From Paenibacillus rubinfantis (GTDB taxonomy: Bacteria > Bacillota > Bacilli > Paenibacillales > Paenibacillaceae), in assembly GCF_001486505.1 (NCBI RefSeq), contig NZ_LN909065.1, positions 1 through 64,000 on the forward strand: 64,000 bases of DNA. Direction: 5' to 3'. A program made the position numbers and the translations under genes. Below the pieces are notes generated by a model. That model was given only the letters and a program-made list of their open reading frames with translations. It did not search any database and was not told where the DNA came from. This document shows positions 17,149 to 26,040 of this stretch, piece after piece (the first letter of the stretch is position 1; each line of letters starts with the position of its first letter).

Positions 17149-17778
17149 ATGAAGAAAAAGCCATCTGCTAAAAATATAACTGCCGCAGTTTTAATCTCAG
17201 GCGCAGCAGCTCTTGGATTTACTGGGGTAACGACGTACACGATGCCCCCGGTCTCTGCAGCAACCCATGCCCCAACCACAACAGCAGCTCAATCTAAAGC
17301 CAAAGCGGCTCAATCCGTGAACACATTCTTGAACAGCTTTTATAAACCGGCTCTGAAAGGTCAATTCCCGGATGATCTAAACAAGCTCTCCAAAGGACTC
17401 ACCCTTGGAAAAACGAAACGGGATGAGGTGATCGATATCTTCGGTCAACCCTATGCATCGGGTACCGGGGCTAACGCATTTGATGAATACGAAAGCTCGA
17501 TGGGCCAACCGGGTTTTGCCTTTTCTTATAAGAAGAACAAACTTCAAGAAATGCGCTATTTCGGTACGGGCGTAGAACGACAAACCAATCTGGGGAGCAT
17601 CACTCAACACATGTTGATGAAGCAATGGGGAATGCCCAACTCGACTTCAACGATCAAAGCCGGTAAGATCACTCAGAAGAAAATGGTTTATATCCGCGGG
17701 AAGTACCAACTGGAATTTATTTTTAACAGCAGCACGGACCTGAATCATGTGAATCTGACTTTTAAAGGTGCGAAATAA
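17149..17778 (+). CDS. Secreted DUF4309-type protein (YjgB-like)
   Basis: 209 aa, starting at the ATG behind AGGAGGAGG. A signal peptide (about 1-40, ending near VSAATHA) is followed by a Thr/Ala-rich linker and a globular domain. That domain contains GLTLGKTKRDEVIDIFGQP and a later related half (MKQWGMPN), typical of the DUF4309 family seen in Bacillus YjgB. Function is unknown; Bacillus members are linked to sporulation. Family assignment is from the motif pattern only. Confidence 0.75.
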   Translation: MKKKPSAKNITAAVLISGAAALGFTGVTTYTMPPVSAATHAPTTTAAQSKAKAAQSVNTFLNSFYKPALKGQFPDDLNKLSKGLTLGKTKRDEVIDIFGQPYASGTGANAFDEYESSMGQPGFAFSYKKNKLQEMRYFGTGVERQTNLGSITQHMLMKQWGMPNSTSTIKAGKITQKKMVYIRGKYQLEFIFNSSTDLNHVNLTFKGAK

Positions 17779-17793
17779 CCCTTATCACCACCA

Positions 17794-17827
17794 AAAAAGG
17801 AGAGGCCGTCATTGGCTTCTCCTTTTT
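17794..17827. terminator. Bidirectional terminator
   Basis: AAAAAGGAGAGGCC pairs with GGCTTCTCCTTTTT. It lies between convergent genes; A and T tracts serve both directions. Confidence 0.87.
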
Positions 17828-17832
17828 GCTTC

Positions 17833-18495
17833 TTAGGATTCGCTTTGAACTGTCGCTAGCGAAACCATGACCGGGCCGGCAAACTCGGGGGCCTCTTCCC
17901 CTTTGGGATTGTGAAGAAGGAACCGGAAGGCTTCCCCCGTCGTGGACTTCCACACGATATAATCCTGGATGCCTTTCTCGCTGGAGGCTTGTAGATAAAT
18001 CTCAGCAAAGCCCAACGGGTGCTCGATCAGCTCGCCGCTGTAGTCGGATACTTCGCCGAATGCCGCGAGCTCATCTCTGGCTTGGGGGATCAGCTGCGAT
18101 AAGTCCTGATCAGCGGATAACTTTTCAATTTGAACATGGTATTCTGGATTGCTGTTCAGATATAGACGTCCTTCGTCCGCATCAAAACCGAAATGTTCAA
18201 AAACGTATAAGCTAAAGCCATCCCCTTGATGCAAGTTAGCCGTTAACGTCTGGTTCCCCTCCCCGGTCAGCAGTTCAAAAGTTTCGACTTCTGGGCGCGT
18301 GGATTCCGGGGCACTGCCGCCCTGTTCCGCGTTGCCATTCCCCTCCTCTGGGGCTGGAGTCGTAACCTCTTCTTGGATTGGCGGCGGATCTTCCACATTG
18401 GCCGAAGGTTTCGGCGTTCCTTCGGTACATGCTGTAAGCGATAAAATCATCACGAACAACCAAGGTTTCATACGTGTGATATACTTTTGAAGCAT
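17833..18495 (-). CDS. Lipoprotein of unknown function
   Basis: 220 aa. The start chosen is the ATG behind GAGGAGGAGG. A lipobox LTAC with Cys23 ends the signal peptide. A Pro/Glu-rich linker (about 30-65) leads to a globular alpha/beta domain of about 150 residues, with no family I recognise. It is expected on the outer face of the membrane. Upstream lie two direct repeats that may control it. Confidence 0.78.
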   Translation of the reverse strand: MLQKYITRMKPWLFVMILSLTACTEGTPKPSANVEDPPPIQEEVTTPAPEEGNGNAEQGGSAPESTRPEVETFELLTGEGNQTLTANLHQGDGFSLYVFEHFGFDADEGRLYLNSNPEYHVQIEKLSADQDLSQLIPQARDELAAFGEVSDYSGELIEHPLGFAEIYLQASSEKGIQDYIVWKSTTGEAFRFLLHNPKGEEAPEFAGPVMVSLATVQSES

Positions 18496-18634
18496 GATTA
18501 GTCTCCTCCTCCTCTTCATTCGTATCTTTCTAGCGTCTTATCTTCCCTTTCCCCAATACTCTATTCGATGTAACAGGCATTGATCAATAAATGTGCGTTA
18601 TTTCCGTCCAATATATAAAAAGTGCTCCACTTCA

Positions 18635-18670
18635 CGCATTCCTGCCCCTACAAATATCGCATTCCTGCCC
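18635..18670. repeat. Two 13-bp direct repeats, 23-bp period
   Basis: CGCATTCCTGCCC occurs at 18635-18647 and again at 18658-18670. The spacing is about two helical turns, and the pair lies 140-175 nt before the lipoprotein start. Tandem boxes like this often bind a response regulator dimer; the regulator is unknown. Confidence 0.5.
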
Positions 18671-18769
18671 TCGCTCCATCATGCATATTTCGTCCGGACG
18701 CGTCCCACACTATCGCGAAAGAACGTTTACGTTCTTCAAACCGCACTCATGAAAGGGGAATAAAGCTCC

Positions 18770-18898
18770 ATGACCAAATCCAATCGAACCAAAGTTAATG
18801 CCATGAAAAGCCGCAAACAAGCGCAAAATCCGCATGGTCCCATCAAATCATTGGAGGAATTAGCGGAGGAATACGAACAGAATCCACCAAAAAAATAA
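18770..18898 (+). CDS. Small basic protein, 42 aa
   Basis: Starts MTKSNRTKVNAMKSRKQAQN and ends YEQNPPKK, preceded by AAAGGGGA. The first half is Lys/Arg/Asn-rich and the second half acidic, a style seen in small spore-associated proteins, but it matches no Ssp family I know. A strong terminator follows 20 nt after the stop, supporting a real transcript. A hairpin (AAGAACG-N4-CGTTCTT, 18719-18736) lies upstream. Confidence 0.6.
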   Translation: MTKSNRTKVNAMKSRKQAQNPHGPIKSLEELAEEYEQNPPKK

Positions 18899-18918
18899 TC
18901 ATCACACAACGGGATAAA

Positions 18919-18959
18919 AAACACCGCCTAACCAAAAAAATGCTGGCTGGGCGGTGTTT
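18919..18959. terminator. Bidirectional terminator
   Basis: ACACCGCC / GGCGGTGT stem with A and T tracts, between the 42-aa gene and the converging nucleotidase gene. Confidence 0.85.
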
Positions 18960-18972
18960 GAATTTCGTTCAA

Positions 18973-21153
18973 TTATTTAAGTTTCAATGCAGTTTGAAGG
19001 AGTAACACCAGGCTGCTGCGAGTGACCTGGGCATTGACGTCAAGTCCAGCCCGATCCACTTCTTGACCAGAGAGTCTGGCGATCACTTCGGCGGCCTCTT
19101 TGACCGATACCGTGTTTTTAGGGAGGAAGGTTTGATCTACCAAGCCTTCAAGGGCGCCGGCCGACTTTAGCGCTTTTACCGCTGGCAAAGCCCAGTTCGG
19201 GACATCTGAAATGTCGGTGTATCCGGTAGACTCAGTGGACTCCGGGACATGAAAAGCACGGCTCAGCATAACTGCGAGTTCAGCACGTGTCACCTCTGCC
19301 GTTGGACGGAACGTGCCGTCCCCATACCCCTGAACGATCCCGGCTGCAGCTGCTTCTTCGATTAAAGCGGCATGGGGATCGGACGAAATATCACTGAATG
19401 TGACTGCCCCCGTTTCCGGAGTGGAGCCTAGATCTGCAGGTGCAGCACCGCCAGCTTCCGCAGGAAGCGCAGCGCCTTTCAGGTCCGTAATCCGGCTTTG
19501 AGCAGTTGCCTTCACCGTACCTACTTGATCCAGGTATTCGTGGAATACCTCATAATCCACCAAATTAAGTTCATAGAACCGACCATCGTCTTTCGCTTGT
19601 TTCATGGACTCGTAGAAATCCCCGCCCCCTGCCATAAACGAATTGGTCGCTACAATATAATATGCCTTAGGATCGAGATCCGAATAAGTGCCGTCATCGT
19701 TTTGGATTTGGATTTTGACGATGCGTTGACCGTTTTGTGTTTTCTTGCCCGTCACGTCATCGATGATTTCGCCCGGCTTCGTCGAATCGTAGTAGAAGCG
19801 CAGGCCCGAAACTTGCGGGAACCGCCCTTCCCCATTCTCGACGCCGCTGACGCCATTTTCAAGTGCCGCGGTAATCTCTGCCCCGGTCATCTTCAAGGCA
19901 GTCAAATTGTTGCCAAATGGCATTGTCGTCAGTAGATCCCCTAACGTGATGTCACCGGCTTGGATTGAAGCACGGATCCCTCCACCGTTTTGGATCGTGA
20001 CATATCCTTGAACCCCGGTTTCCTTCACAATGCTCATGACTTTCGAACGCATCCCGTCCGCAATCAGGTCACCCAAATTGGTTTCCTGTTTACGGACGTT
20101 GCCTCGTTCGCCATCCAGAATTACTTCCGATTTGCCGATAACGGTTTTCTTCAGCTCTTCCAGCGGAGCGGCGTATTCCTTCAATTTAGCTTCCGCTCCG
20201 GCATCGCTCTTGATCACGAAATTGCCGGCGTCATCTTTGGTGTCCAACGCAATCAGCTGACCCTTCCAGGTTGTAAGTTTCCCGGTGGAGTCAAACGTGA
20301 CATCCAGTTGGCCCAAATTTTGATTATATTCGCCCGTCTGCACAATCAGCGTGGGCTCTTGTTCGGCGTGGTGCACCTCCGGTGCAGCAAGCAGCGTATG
20401 GGAGTGACCGCCTACGATGATATCGATCCCATCGACGGCTTCCGCCAGGTCTTGATCCACGGTGTAGCCCAGGTGAGACAAGACGATGATTTTGTTTACG
20501 CCCTCCGCTTCCAGAGCATCCACTTGCTTCTGTGCACTTTCGACTTCATCGGCGAATTTGATGTCGGGACCCGGTGAAGATAATACGGAGGTTTCCGGCG
20601 TGGTTAAGCCGATAATCCCTACCTTCTCACCCGCGATTTCCTTGATGACGGCCGGATAAATCTGACCTTGCTCTCCCGGCTTGCCTAACCCGGAATGACT
20701 TAAGCCCTTCAGGTCAACATCGGCTGTAAAGTCCAGATTGGCGCTGACGAACGGGAATTTTGCCTGTTTGATGAACTCGGCCAAGACCTTGGGGCCTTTA
20801 TCAAACTCGTGATTGCCAAACGTCATGGCATCATACTTTAGCTCGTTCATGAAGAACAGATCGGCCAATCCGCTAAACTGATTGAAATACAACGTTCCGG
20901 AAAAAACGTCCCCCGCATCCAGCAACAGCGCTTGATCGTTTCTGGCCGCGTTGATGGCCGTCACCCTGCGAGCAATGTTATCCAGGTGGGCATGCGTGTC
21001 ATTCGTATGTAGGACGCGCAACTCGAAGTCTTTTGCCCCTGTGTTCACAGGATCGGCGGCGTTTGCCGGCAACCCGACCGCACCGGAAGCCAATCCCGCT
21101 ACGATCGTACTGATCGCCAGAAGCTTGCCGAAAGCTTTGTTTCTCCAATTCAT
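18973..21153 (-). CDS. SLH-anchored 5'-nucleotidase / UDP-sugar hydrolase family protein
   Basis: 726 aa from the ATG behind AGGAGGA; an ATG three codons earlier is too close to that site. A signal peptide is followed by a metallophosphatase domain with LHTNDTHAHL, LLLDAGDVFSG, FGNHEFDKG and VGGHSHT metal-binding motifs. Next comes the 5'-nucleotidase C-terminal domain (QNGGGIRASI). The last 150 residues hold one clear SLH domain (GYGDGTFRPTAEVTRAE) and one or two degenerate copies. The expected role is hydrolysis of extracellular nucleotides at the cell surface to scavenge phosphate and nucleosides. It is the second SLH enzyme in this window. Confidence 0.92.
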   Translation of the reverse strand: MNWRNKAFGKLLAISTIVAGLASGAVGLPANAADPVNTGAKDFELRVLHTNDTHAHLDNIARRVTAINAARNDQALLLDAGDVFSGTLYFNQFSGLADLFFMNELKYDAMTFGNHEFDKGPKVLAEFIKQAKFPFVSANLDFTADVDLKGLSHSGLGKPGEQGQIYPAVIKEIAGEKVGIIGLTTPETSVLSSPGPDIKFADEVESAQKQVDALEAEGVNKIIVLSHLGYTVDQDLAEAVDGIDIIVGGHSHTLLAAPEVHHAEQEPTLIVQTGEYNQNLGQLDVTFDSTGKLTTWKGQLIALDTKDDAGNFVIKSDAGAEAKLKEYAAPLEELKKTVIGKSEVILDGERGNVRKQETNLGDLIADGMRSKVMSIVKETGVQGYVTIQNGGGIRASIQAGDITLGDLLTTMPFGNNLTALKMTGAEITAALENGVSGVENGEGRFPQVSGLRFYYDSTKPGEIIDDVTGKKTQNGQRIVKIQIQNDDGTYSDLDPKAYYIVATNSFMAGGGDFYESMKQAKDDGRFYELNLVDYEVFHEYLDQVGTVKATAQSRITDLKGAALPAEAGGAAPADLGSTPETGAVTFSDISSDPHAALIEEAAAAGIVQGYGDGTFRPTAEVTRAELAVMLSRAFHVPESTESTGYTDISDVPNWALPAVKALKSAGALEGLVDQTFLPKNTVSVKEAAEVIARLSGQEVDRAGLDVNAQVTRSSLVLLLQTALKLK

Positions 21154-21362
21154 CAATCCCATTCCTCCTCTACCATTTATTGATGCACTACTCTATTAAA
21201 TATAAGTAGTTGAGATTTGAAAGTAAATCATTCAAACCAAATTCATGATGAAATTTTACATTCCCGTGCATTTCACGGTGCATAGAGAATAAAAACGCCA
21301 AGAACCGGGTATTTTAGGATCGGCAGAAGAACAGAAACCTATTACGTACAGGAGGTTAGCCT

Positions 21363-21542
21363 ATGAACAGTCAACGGGCAAAAGAGATTGTTGAATCCCC
21401 TTCCATGGTAGACGTGACTTGCGATGGCGTACCGATTTACATTCAACACGTTGACGAGAAGAATGACACCGCACGGATTTTTCCGTTGGGTCAACCGGAG
21501 AACGAAAAAGAAGTCGCATTATCTCAACTGAACGAGCAGTAA
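21363..21542 (+). CDS. sspH: Small acid-soluble spore protein H
   Basis: 59 aa with the whole-family pattern MNSQRAKEIVESPSMVDVT, then GVPIYIQHV and ARIFPL. It is preceded by AGGAGG at 21350. SspH-type proteins are made in the forespore and are minor DNA-associated spore components. This is one of the clearest signs that the host forms endospores. No certain forespore sigma promoter could be read. Confidence 0.93.
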   Translation: MNSQRAKEIVESPSMVDVTCDGVPIYIQHVDEKNDTARIFPLGQPENEKEVALSQLNEQ

Positions 21543-21548
21543 AAAACA

Positions 21549-21588
21549 ATGGCAGAAGCTCAGGTCTTGGACCTCTCTTCTGCCATTC
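21549..21588. terminator. Bidirectional terminator between sspH and leuA
   Basis: AATGGCAGAAG pairs with CTTCTGCCATT across an 18-nt loop. It lies between convergent genes, with A-rich and T-rich flanks. Confidence 0.8.
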
Positions 21589-21611
21589 TTCTATCGCTCA
21601 CGTTATTTAGT

Positions 21612-23171
21612 TTACATAACATTTGTTATGTCGTTATGATGCTCGCCAGCCAATATCATCGCATTAATTCCGTTTACAAAAGCTTGCCCGCTCGCTTTGA
21701 TGATATCGGTATCCATGGCGCGCCCCGAATAGGTTTTGCCTCCCGCTTCAAGCTGAATGTTTACGCGTCCGACGGCTTCTTTGCCATGAGAGATGCTATT
21801 GATTTTATACGAAGTCAACTTGGCGTCAATCCCGGTTAACGACCGGATCACGCTATATAATGCGTCGATAGGGCCGTCTCCGATGGCGCTGCCTTTTCGC
21901 TCTTCCCCATGGATCGTTAAGACGACAGTTGCAGTTGGGCATACCTCGTTGGTGATCACCTGGAACGAAGTTAGTTCAAACAACGGATAGCCGGTGTTGT
22001 TCCGTTCTTCATGTTCGCTCAACAGATAGTATAGGTCATGGTCGTACACTTCTTTTTTGGCATCCGCCAAAGTCAAGAATCGCTGAAATAGCCGCTCAAA
22101 TCCCACCGCATCGGAAGTATCGAAGCCCAGCTTCTCCACCGCATGCTTAACAGCATGCCGTCCGGAGCGAGCGGTTAGGATCAACTCCATGCTTTCGGCC
22201 CCCACTTCTTCCGGGGACATAATCTCATAAACCTGCTTATCTTTCAGTAAGCCGTCTTGGTGAATGCCGGAGGAATGGGCAAAGGCGTTGTCGCCGGTGA
22301 TCGCCTTGTTGACCTGCACATCCAGACCCGTCAAATGAGTGAGCAGCCGCGACGTACGAGTCAGCTCCTTCGTATCGATGTTGGTGCGGCAGCCGTACAA
22401 CGCCTCGCGGACTTTTAAGGCCATCACCGCCTCTTCCAGCGATGCGTTGCCTGCTCGTTCCCCAAGCCCATTGATGGTGCACTCGATTTTCTCCGCTCCG
22501 TTCTTGATGGCACTTAACGTATTAGCCGTGGCCAATCCCAGATCATTATGACAATGCACGCTTAAAATAACGCGATCGTCGAGGTTCTTAAGCCGCTCGT
22601 GAATACGCCGGATCAAGTGGCCAAACTCCTCCGGCTCTGCGTAACCCACGGTATCGGGAACGTTGATCATTGTAGCGCCGGCCTTCACCACGGCCTCAAT
22701 GGTTTTCCACAAATATTCGAAATCCGCGCGGGAGGCGTCTTCCGTGGAATACTGGACATGCGGCAGCAGCGTTTTGGCAAATCTCACCGCATCCACGCCC
22801 ATCTGCAGCACGGCATCTTGAGATCGGTTGAATTTCTTCTCCACATGGACATTGGATGCCCCCAGCACAATATGAATCAGCGGCTGTTCCGCCTCGCGGA
22901 TACTTTCGTACACGGCTTCGATGTCGGATTTCACCGCTCGAGCCAACGCCGTAATGCCCACGCTATCCCCTACGCTACGGGCAATTTGCTGCACCGCCTC
23001 AAAGTCTCCTTGCGAGGAGGCGGGAAAACCCGCTTCAATGATATCGACGCGGAGGCGCTTCAGTTGCTGGGCGAACTCCAGCTTTTGCCGTACGTTTAAC
23101 TTGGCACCGGGAACTTGCTCCCCATCACGTAACGTTGTGTCCAATACGATAATGTTGCGGTAACGGTCCAT
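21612..23171 (-). CDS. leuA: 2-isopropylmalate synthase
   Basis: 519 aa, full length for the Bacillus type. The DRE-TIM catalytic domain has VLDTTLRDGEQVPG, the metal-binding HCHNDLGLA and the GLGERAGNASLEE loop. The C-terminal leucine-feedback domain spans about 385-519. It condenses acetyl-CoA with 2-oxoisovalerate, the first step of leucine synthesis. It stands alone here rather than in an ilv-leu operon and is controlled by its own T-box leader with a leucine codon. Confidence 0.96.
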   Translation of the reverse strand: MDRYRNIIVLDTTLRDGEQVPGAKLNVRQKLEFAQQLKRLRVDIIEAGFPASSQGDFEAVQQIARSVGDSVGITALARAVKSDIEAVYESIREAEQPLIHIVLGASNVHVEKKFNRSQDAVLQMGVDAVRFAKTLLPHVQYSTEDASRADFEYLWKTIEAVVKAGATMINVPDTVGYAEPEEFGHLIRRIHERLKNLDDRVILSVHCHNDLGLATANTLSAIKNGAEKIECTINGLGERAGNASLEEAVMALKVREALYGCRTNIDTKELTRTSRLLTHLTGLDVQVNKAITGDNAFAHSSGIHQDGLLKDKQVYEIMSPEEVGAESMELILTARSGRHAVKHAVEKLGFDTSDAVGFERLFQRFLTLADAKKEVYDHDLYYLLSEHEERNNTGYPLFELTSFQVITNEVCPTATVVLTIHGEERKGSAIGDGPIDALYSVIRSLTGIDAKLTSYKINSISHGKEAVGRVNIQLEAGGKTYSGRAMDTDIIKASGQAFVNGINAMILAGEHHNDITNVM

Positions 23172-23280
23172 CTGTGCATTCCTCCTGCTTAATATGAGTT
23201 GATTGTGTTGAAGCCTTCACACTTGATTGCGACTAAGGATCTATATCAAGCGGGGTTGATTAAACCCGGAATTTAACCAA

Positions 23281-23545
23281 CAAAAAAACCCCGTCTCTGT
23301 TATAGAGACGAGGTTGAACCCGCGGTACCACTCTAATTCATTTCATGGCATGAAATGATCTCCTTCGATGGCAAACACCATCTATCCTTGTAACGGCGGA
23401 ATCCCGGCTTACCCTACATTTCAGGCAGCTGTTCATAGACGAGTTCAACATGACGGACGCTGCCGCTTCGCACCACCCAGCGGCTCTCTGAAAGGTCAAA
23501 TCACATTTACTATTTCTAATCAACACATTTGGCAATATGGAATTA
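23281..23545 (-). promoter_or_regulatory. T-box riboswitch, leucine-specific, upstream of leuA
   Basis: On the minus strand the leader has the stem I core AGAGAGCCGCTGGGTGGTGC. The specifier region reads GAACUC with CUC (Leu) at 23443-23441. The T-box sequence AGTGGTACCGCGGG pairs with the tRNA acceptor end (23334-23319). A terminator stem CCTCGTCTCT / AGAGACGGGG ends in a T run (23313-23281). Uncharged tRNA-Leu should stabilise the antiterminator and switch leuA on. Confidence 0.95.
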
Positions 23546-23551
23546 TTGGTT

Positions 23552-23580
23552 ATTATATGCACCTAGGGCTGAAATGTCAA
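23552..23580 (-). promoter_or_regulatory. Consensus promoter of the leuA T-box transcript
   Basis: TTGACA (23580-23575), exactly 17 bp, TATAAT (23557-23552): a full-consensus vegetative promoter about 7 nt upstream of the T-box RNA. Confidence 0.93.
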
Positions 23581-23588
23581 CAGGCAGC

Positions 23589-23984
23589 TTAATTCTCCAG
23601 TACGCCTTGCAGTTCCTTGATTTTTATGAGGGCTTGCTGTAATTGCTCTTCGTAATCCGCCCTGTTCTGTTCATCCTTCAGGTAGCTTGACGGGACGTTC
23701 AGATCTTGGCACAGCCGGATGACATCAATCATTAATTCCTGGTTATCTTTTGCAACCGTCCATTTTTTATGCGTATCGATCTCCCGGCTAACCCCATCCA
23801 TGACACTGTTAGTTAATGTGATTAAATCATAGATGGAAGATCGAAGTTCAGCCGGAACGGCCAGATCCAGGGAAGGGCTATCTCCTCGATTTAGGGCGTA
23901 AAAAACAAACCAAGTATTTTCAGAGTACCCCTCGATTTTCCCTTGAATATAAGCCAATTCGGCTTCATTGAGCGGCTCTTTCAT
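23589..23984 (-). CDS. Uncharacterised 131-aa protein
   Basis: Acidic protein starting MKEPLNEAELAYIQGKIEGY, mostly helical, with a probable coiled coil over the last 30 residues (YEEQLQQALIKIKELQGVLE). No signal peptide or known domain. The ribosome-binding site is weak, so the start is uncertain. It follows the TetM-like gene by 64 nt on the same strand and may be the last gene of that operon. Confidence 0.65.
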   Translation of the reverse strand: MKEPLNEAELAYIQGKIEGYSENTWFVFYALNRGDSPSLDLAVPAELRSSIYDLITLTNSVMDGVSREIDTHKKWTVAKDNQELMIDVIRLCQDLNVPSSYLKDEQNRADYEEQLQQALIKIKELQGVLEN

Positions 23985-24048
23985 TAGGCTGCTTAAAATA
24001 TCTGAAAAGAGATGAAGTTGATTCGAATACTGGTGGAATCATCGAGAC

Positions 24049-26022
24049 TTATTGTAAATGATCTGTTGATACGTGCATGTAGCTCCTTGCTTCTTCCCAC
24101 GGTACCGAATACGCTTGCCCCTTCGCGCAAAAAATCGAAGCCGAGGTATAGGCTGGATCCGCGTCCTTGTTGTAGTTCTTGCGCTCGATTACGATTTCAG
24201 CTTGATGACAAGGCTCGTAGCCGCCGGATTTCAACGTGATGGCCCCTTTCCCATGCGTCATGGAGGCTAGCTCAACGCCGTAATCCATAAAGGTGGCTAC
24301 CGGGACGATGCCGGTGATGACCGCCGTCTCTGCTGCGGTTTCCGGTGGATCGAACCGGCCATGGGCTTGCTGGATATCGGTCAGCACTTTCCCCAACTGC
24401 TTCAAACCTACCTTGATTTTAAATTGATACACCGGCTCCAGCAGCACGTTCTCCGCTTGCTCCAGCGCTTGCCGCAGCGCACGGTGGGTGGCTTCGCGGA
24501 AATCCCCGCCGCTGGTGTGCTTGTTATGCGATCGGCCGGTTAGCAGCGTGACGCGGACGTCCGTGAGAGGCGAGCCGGTTAATAGGCCGTGATGCTCCCG
24601 TTCTAATACGTGCTGGCCAATCAGGTTCTGATAGCCAACGGACAAATCGTCGGCATGACAGGCGTTGACGAAGGTGACGCCACTTCCCTGTTCTCCCGGT
24701 TCCAATCGCAGGTGCACTTCGGCATAGTGCCCTAATGGCTCGAAATGTCCACAACCTACAACCGGAGCGGCGATCGTTTCCTTGTACAAAATCTCCGGCG
24801 TACCAAATGTGATGTTCATCTGAAACCGCTCGCGCAGCACCTGCTGCAAAATTTCCAGCTGGATTTTGCCCATTACGTGGATATGCAGCTCCTGCAAGGC
24901 TTCATTCCAGCGGGTCCCCAAAGTGGGATCTTCGGCATCCAGCAGCCGAAAGACACGAAGCACTTCCTTCAGGTGTAAGGGCGGTTCAAACTGCACCTTG
25001 GATTGCAACGTAGGCGTGAGTTCCGTGCGGATCGGGTCATTTAGCGCCCCAACCGCTTCGCCGGAACCCGCCTCGGTCAGCCCTGTCACCGCAAACAGCT
25101 CGCCTGCGCTGACTTGATCCGTTGGAACGAAGCGCTGACCGTTATATTTGCGAAGGCCGGTTACTTTTTCCGTACGCCGAACGCCTTCCTTTTCCGGACC
25201 ATACGCCATTTCGTCCCGAACCCTTAACTCCCCCTGCAGCGCTTTGATAAACGTCACCCGGGTTCCTTGCTCGTCATGGCGGATTTTGTAGACACGTCCG
25301 GCAAACGGAAGCATGGGATCATAGGTGGTATGCGTTAAACGTTCCAACGTGCTGAGGAAGGTATCAATACCGATATCCAGCAGCGCCGAGCCCTGCAAGC
25401 AAGGAAAGACCCGTCCCTCTTGAACGAGCCGGGCCAGTTGCGTATCCCATTCCTCATCTGATCCAGATCCGTCCAGATAAGACTCCAGCAGCGCTTCTTC
25501 CCGTTCGGATAACCAAGCCTTGTGCGTATCCTCCCATTGGCCGCTCTCTGCCCAGCCGGATAACTCCAGGACATCGCCACTCAGCTCGGAGCGGATATCT
25601 TCCAGAACCCGGTCCGGGTCTGCTCCGGTTCGATCCGTCTTATTGATAAAGAAAAACGTCGGTATCCCATAAGCCCGTAGCAACTGCCAGACCGTCTCCG
25701 TATGGCCTTCCACGCCTTCCACCGCGCTGACGATGATTACCGCGTAATCGAGCACCTGAAGCGCGCGTTCCATTTCAGCGGAGAAATCGACGTGGCCGGG
25801 CGTATCCAGCAAAAAGTACGTAGATGCCCCGTACCTCATTTCCGCTTGATCGGCGAATACTGTGATGCCTCGAGCCTTCTCGATTTCATGGCTATCGAGG
25901 AAGGCATCGCGATGATCAACCCGGCCGCGGCTGCGAATCGTTTGCGTATGATAGAGCAGCGCTTCGGCGAAGGTCGTTTTGCCGGCATCGACATGCGCCA
26001 GCAGTCCAATCGTCTTGAACAT
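24049..26022 (-). CDS. TetM/TetO-like ribosomal protection GTPase
   Basis: 657 aa, built like EF-G and the tetracycline ribosomal protection proteins. The G domain has G1 AHVDAGKTT, G2 RGITV, G3 DTPGHVDF and G4 NKTD, followed by domains II-V. Full length for the family (about 640-660). Classical members bind the ribosome and displace tetracycline. Chromosomal relatives in Bacillales are often annotated this way without proof of resistance. It follows UPF0210 by 18 nt in an apparent operon with an ACT protein, an unusual setting for a resistance gene, so a housekeeping role is also possible. Confidence 0.85.
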   Translation of the reverse strand: MFKTIGLLAHVDAGKTTFAEALLYHTQTIRSRGRVDHRDAFLDSHEIEKARGITVFADQAEMRYGASTYFLLDTPGHVDFSAEMERALQVLDYAVIIVSAVEGVEGHTETVWQLLRAYGIPTFFFINKTDRTGADPDRVLEDIRSELSGDVLELSGWAESGQWEDTHKAWLSEREEALLESYLDGSGSDEEWDTQLARLVQEGRVFPCLQGSALLDIGIDTFLSTLERLTHTTYDPMLPFAGRVYKIRHDEQGTRVTFIKALQGELRVRDEMAYGPEKEGVRRTEKVTGLRKYNGQRFVPTDQVSAGELFAVTGLTEAGSGEAVGALNDPIRTELTPTLQSKVQFEPPLHLKEVLRVFRLLDAEDPTLGTRWNEALQELHIHVMGKIQLEILQQVLRERFQMNITFGTPEILYKETIAAPVVGCGHFEPLGHYAEVHLRLEPGEQGSGVTFVNACHADDLSVGYQNLIGQHVLEREHHGLLTGSPLTDVRVTLLTGRSHNKHTSGGDFREATHRALRQALEQAENVLLEPVYQFKIKVGLKQLGKVLTDIQQAHGRFDPPETAAETAVITGIVPVATFMDYGVELASMTHGKGAITLKSGGYEPCHQAEIVIERKNYNKDADPAYTSASIFCAKGQAYSVPWEEARSYMHVSTDHLQ

Positions 26023-26040
26023 AGCCGCGTCCCCCGCCGC

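Noticed and set aside
21614-21631. Perfect palindrome ACATAACA-TT-TGTTATGT similar to the ldh-type box
   Set aside because: It lies in the last codons of leuA, far from any start codon; probably coincidental or a minor hairpin.
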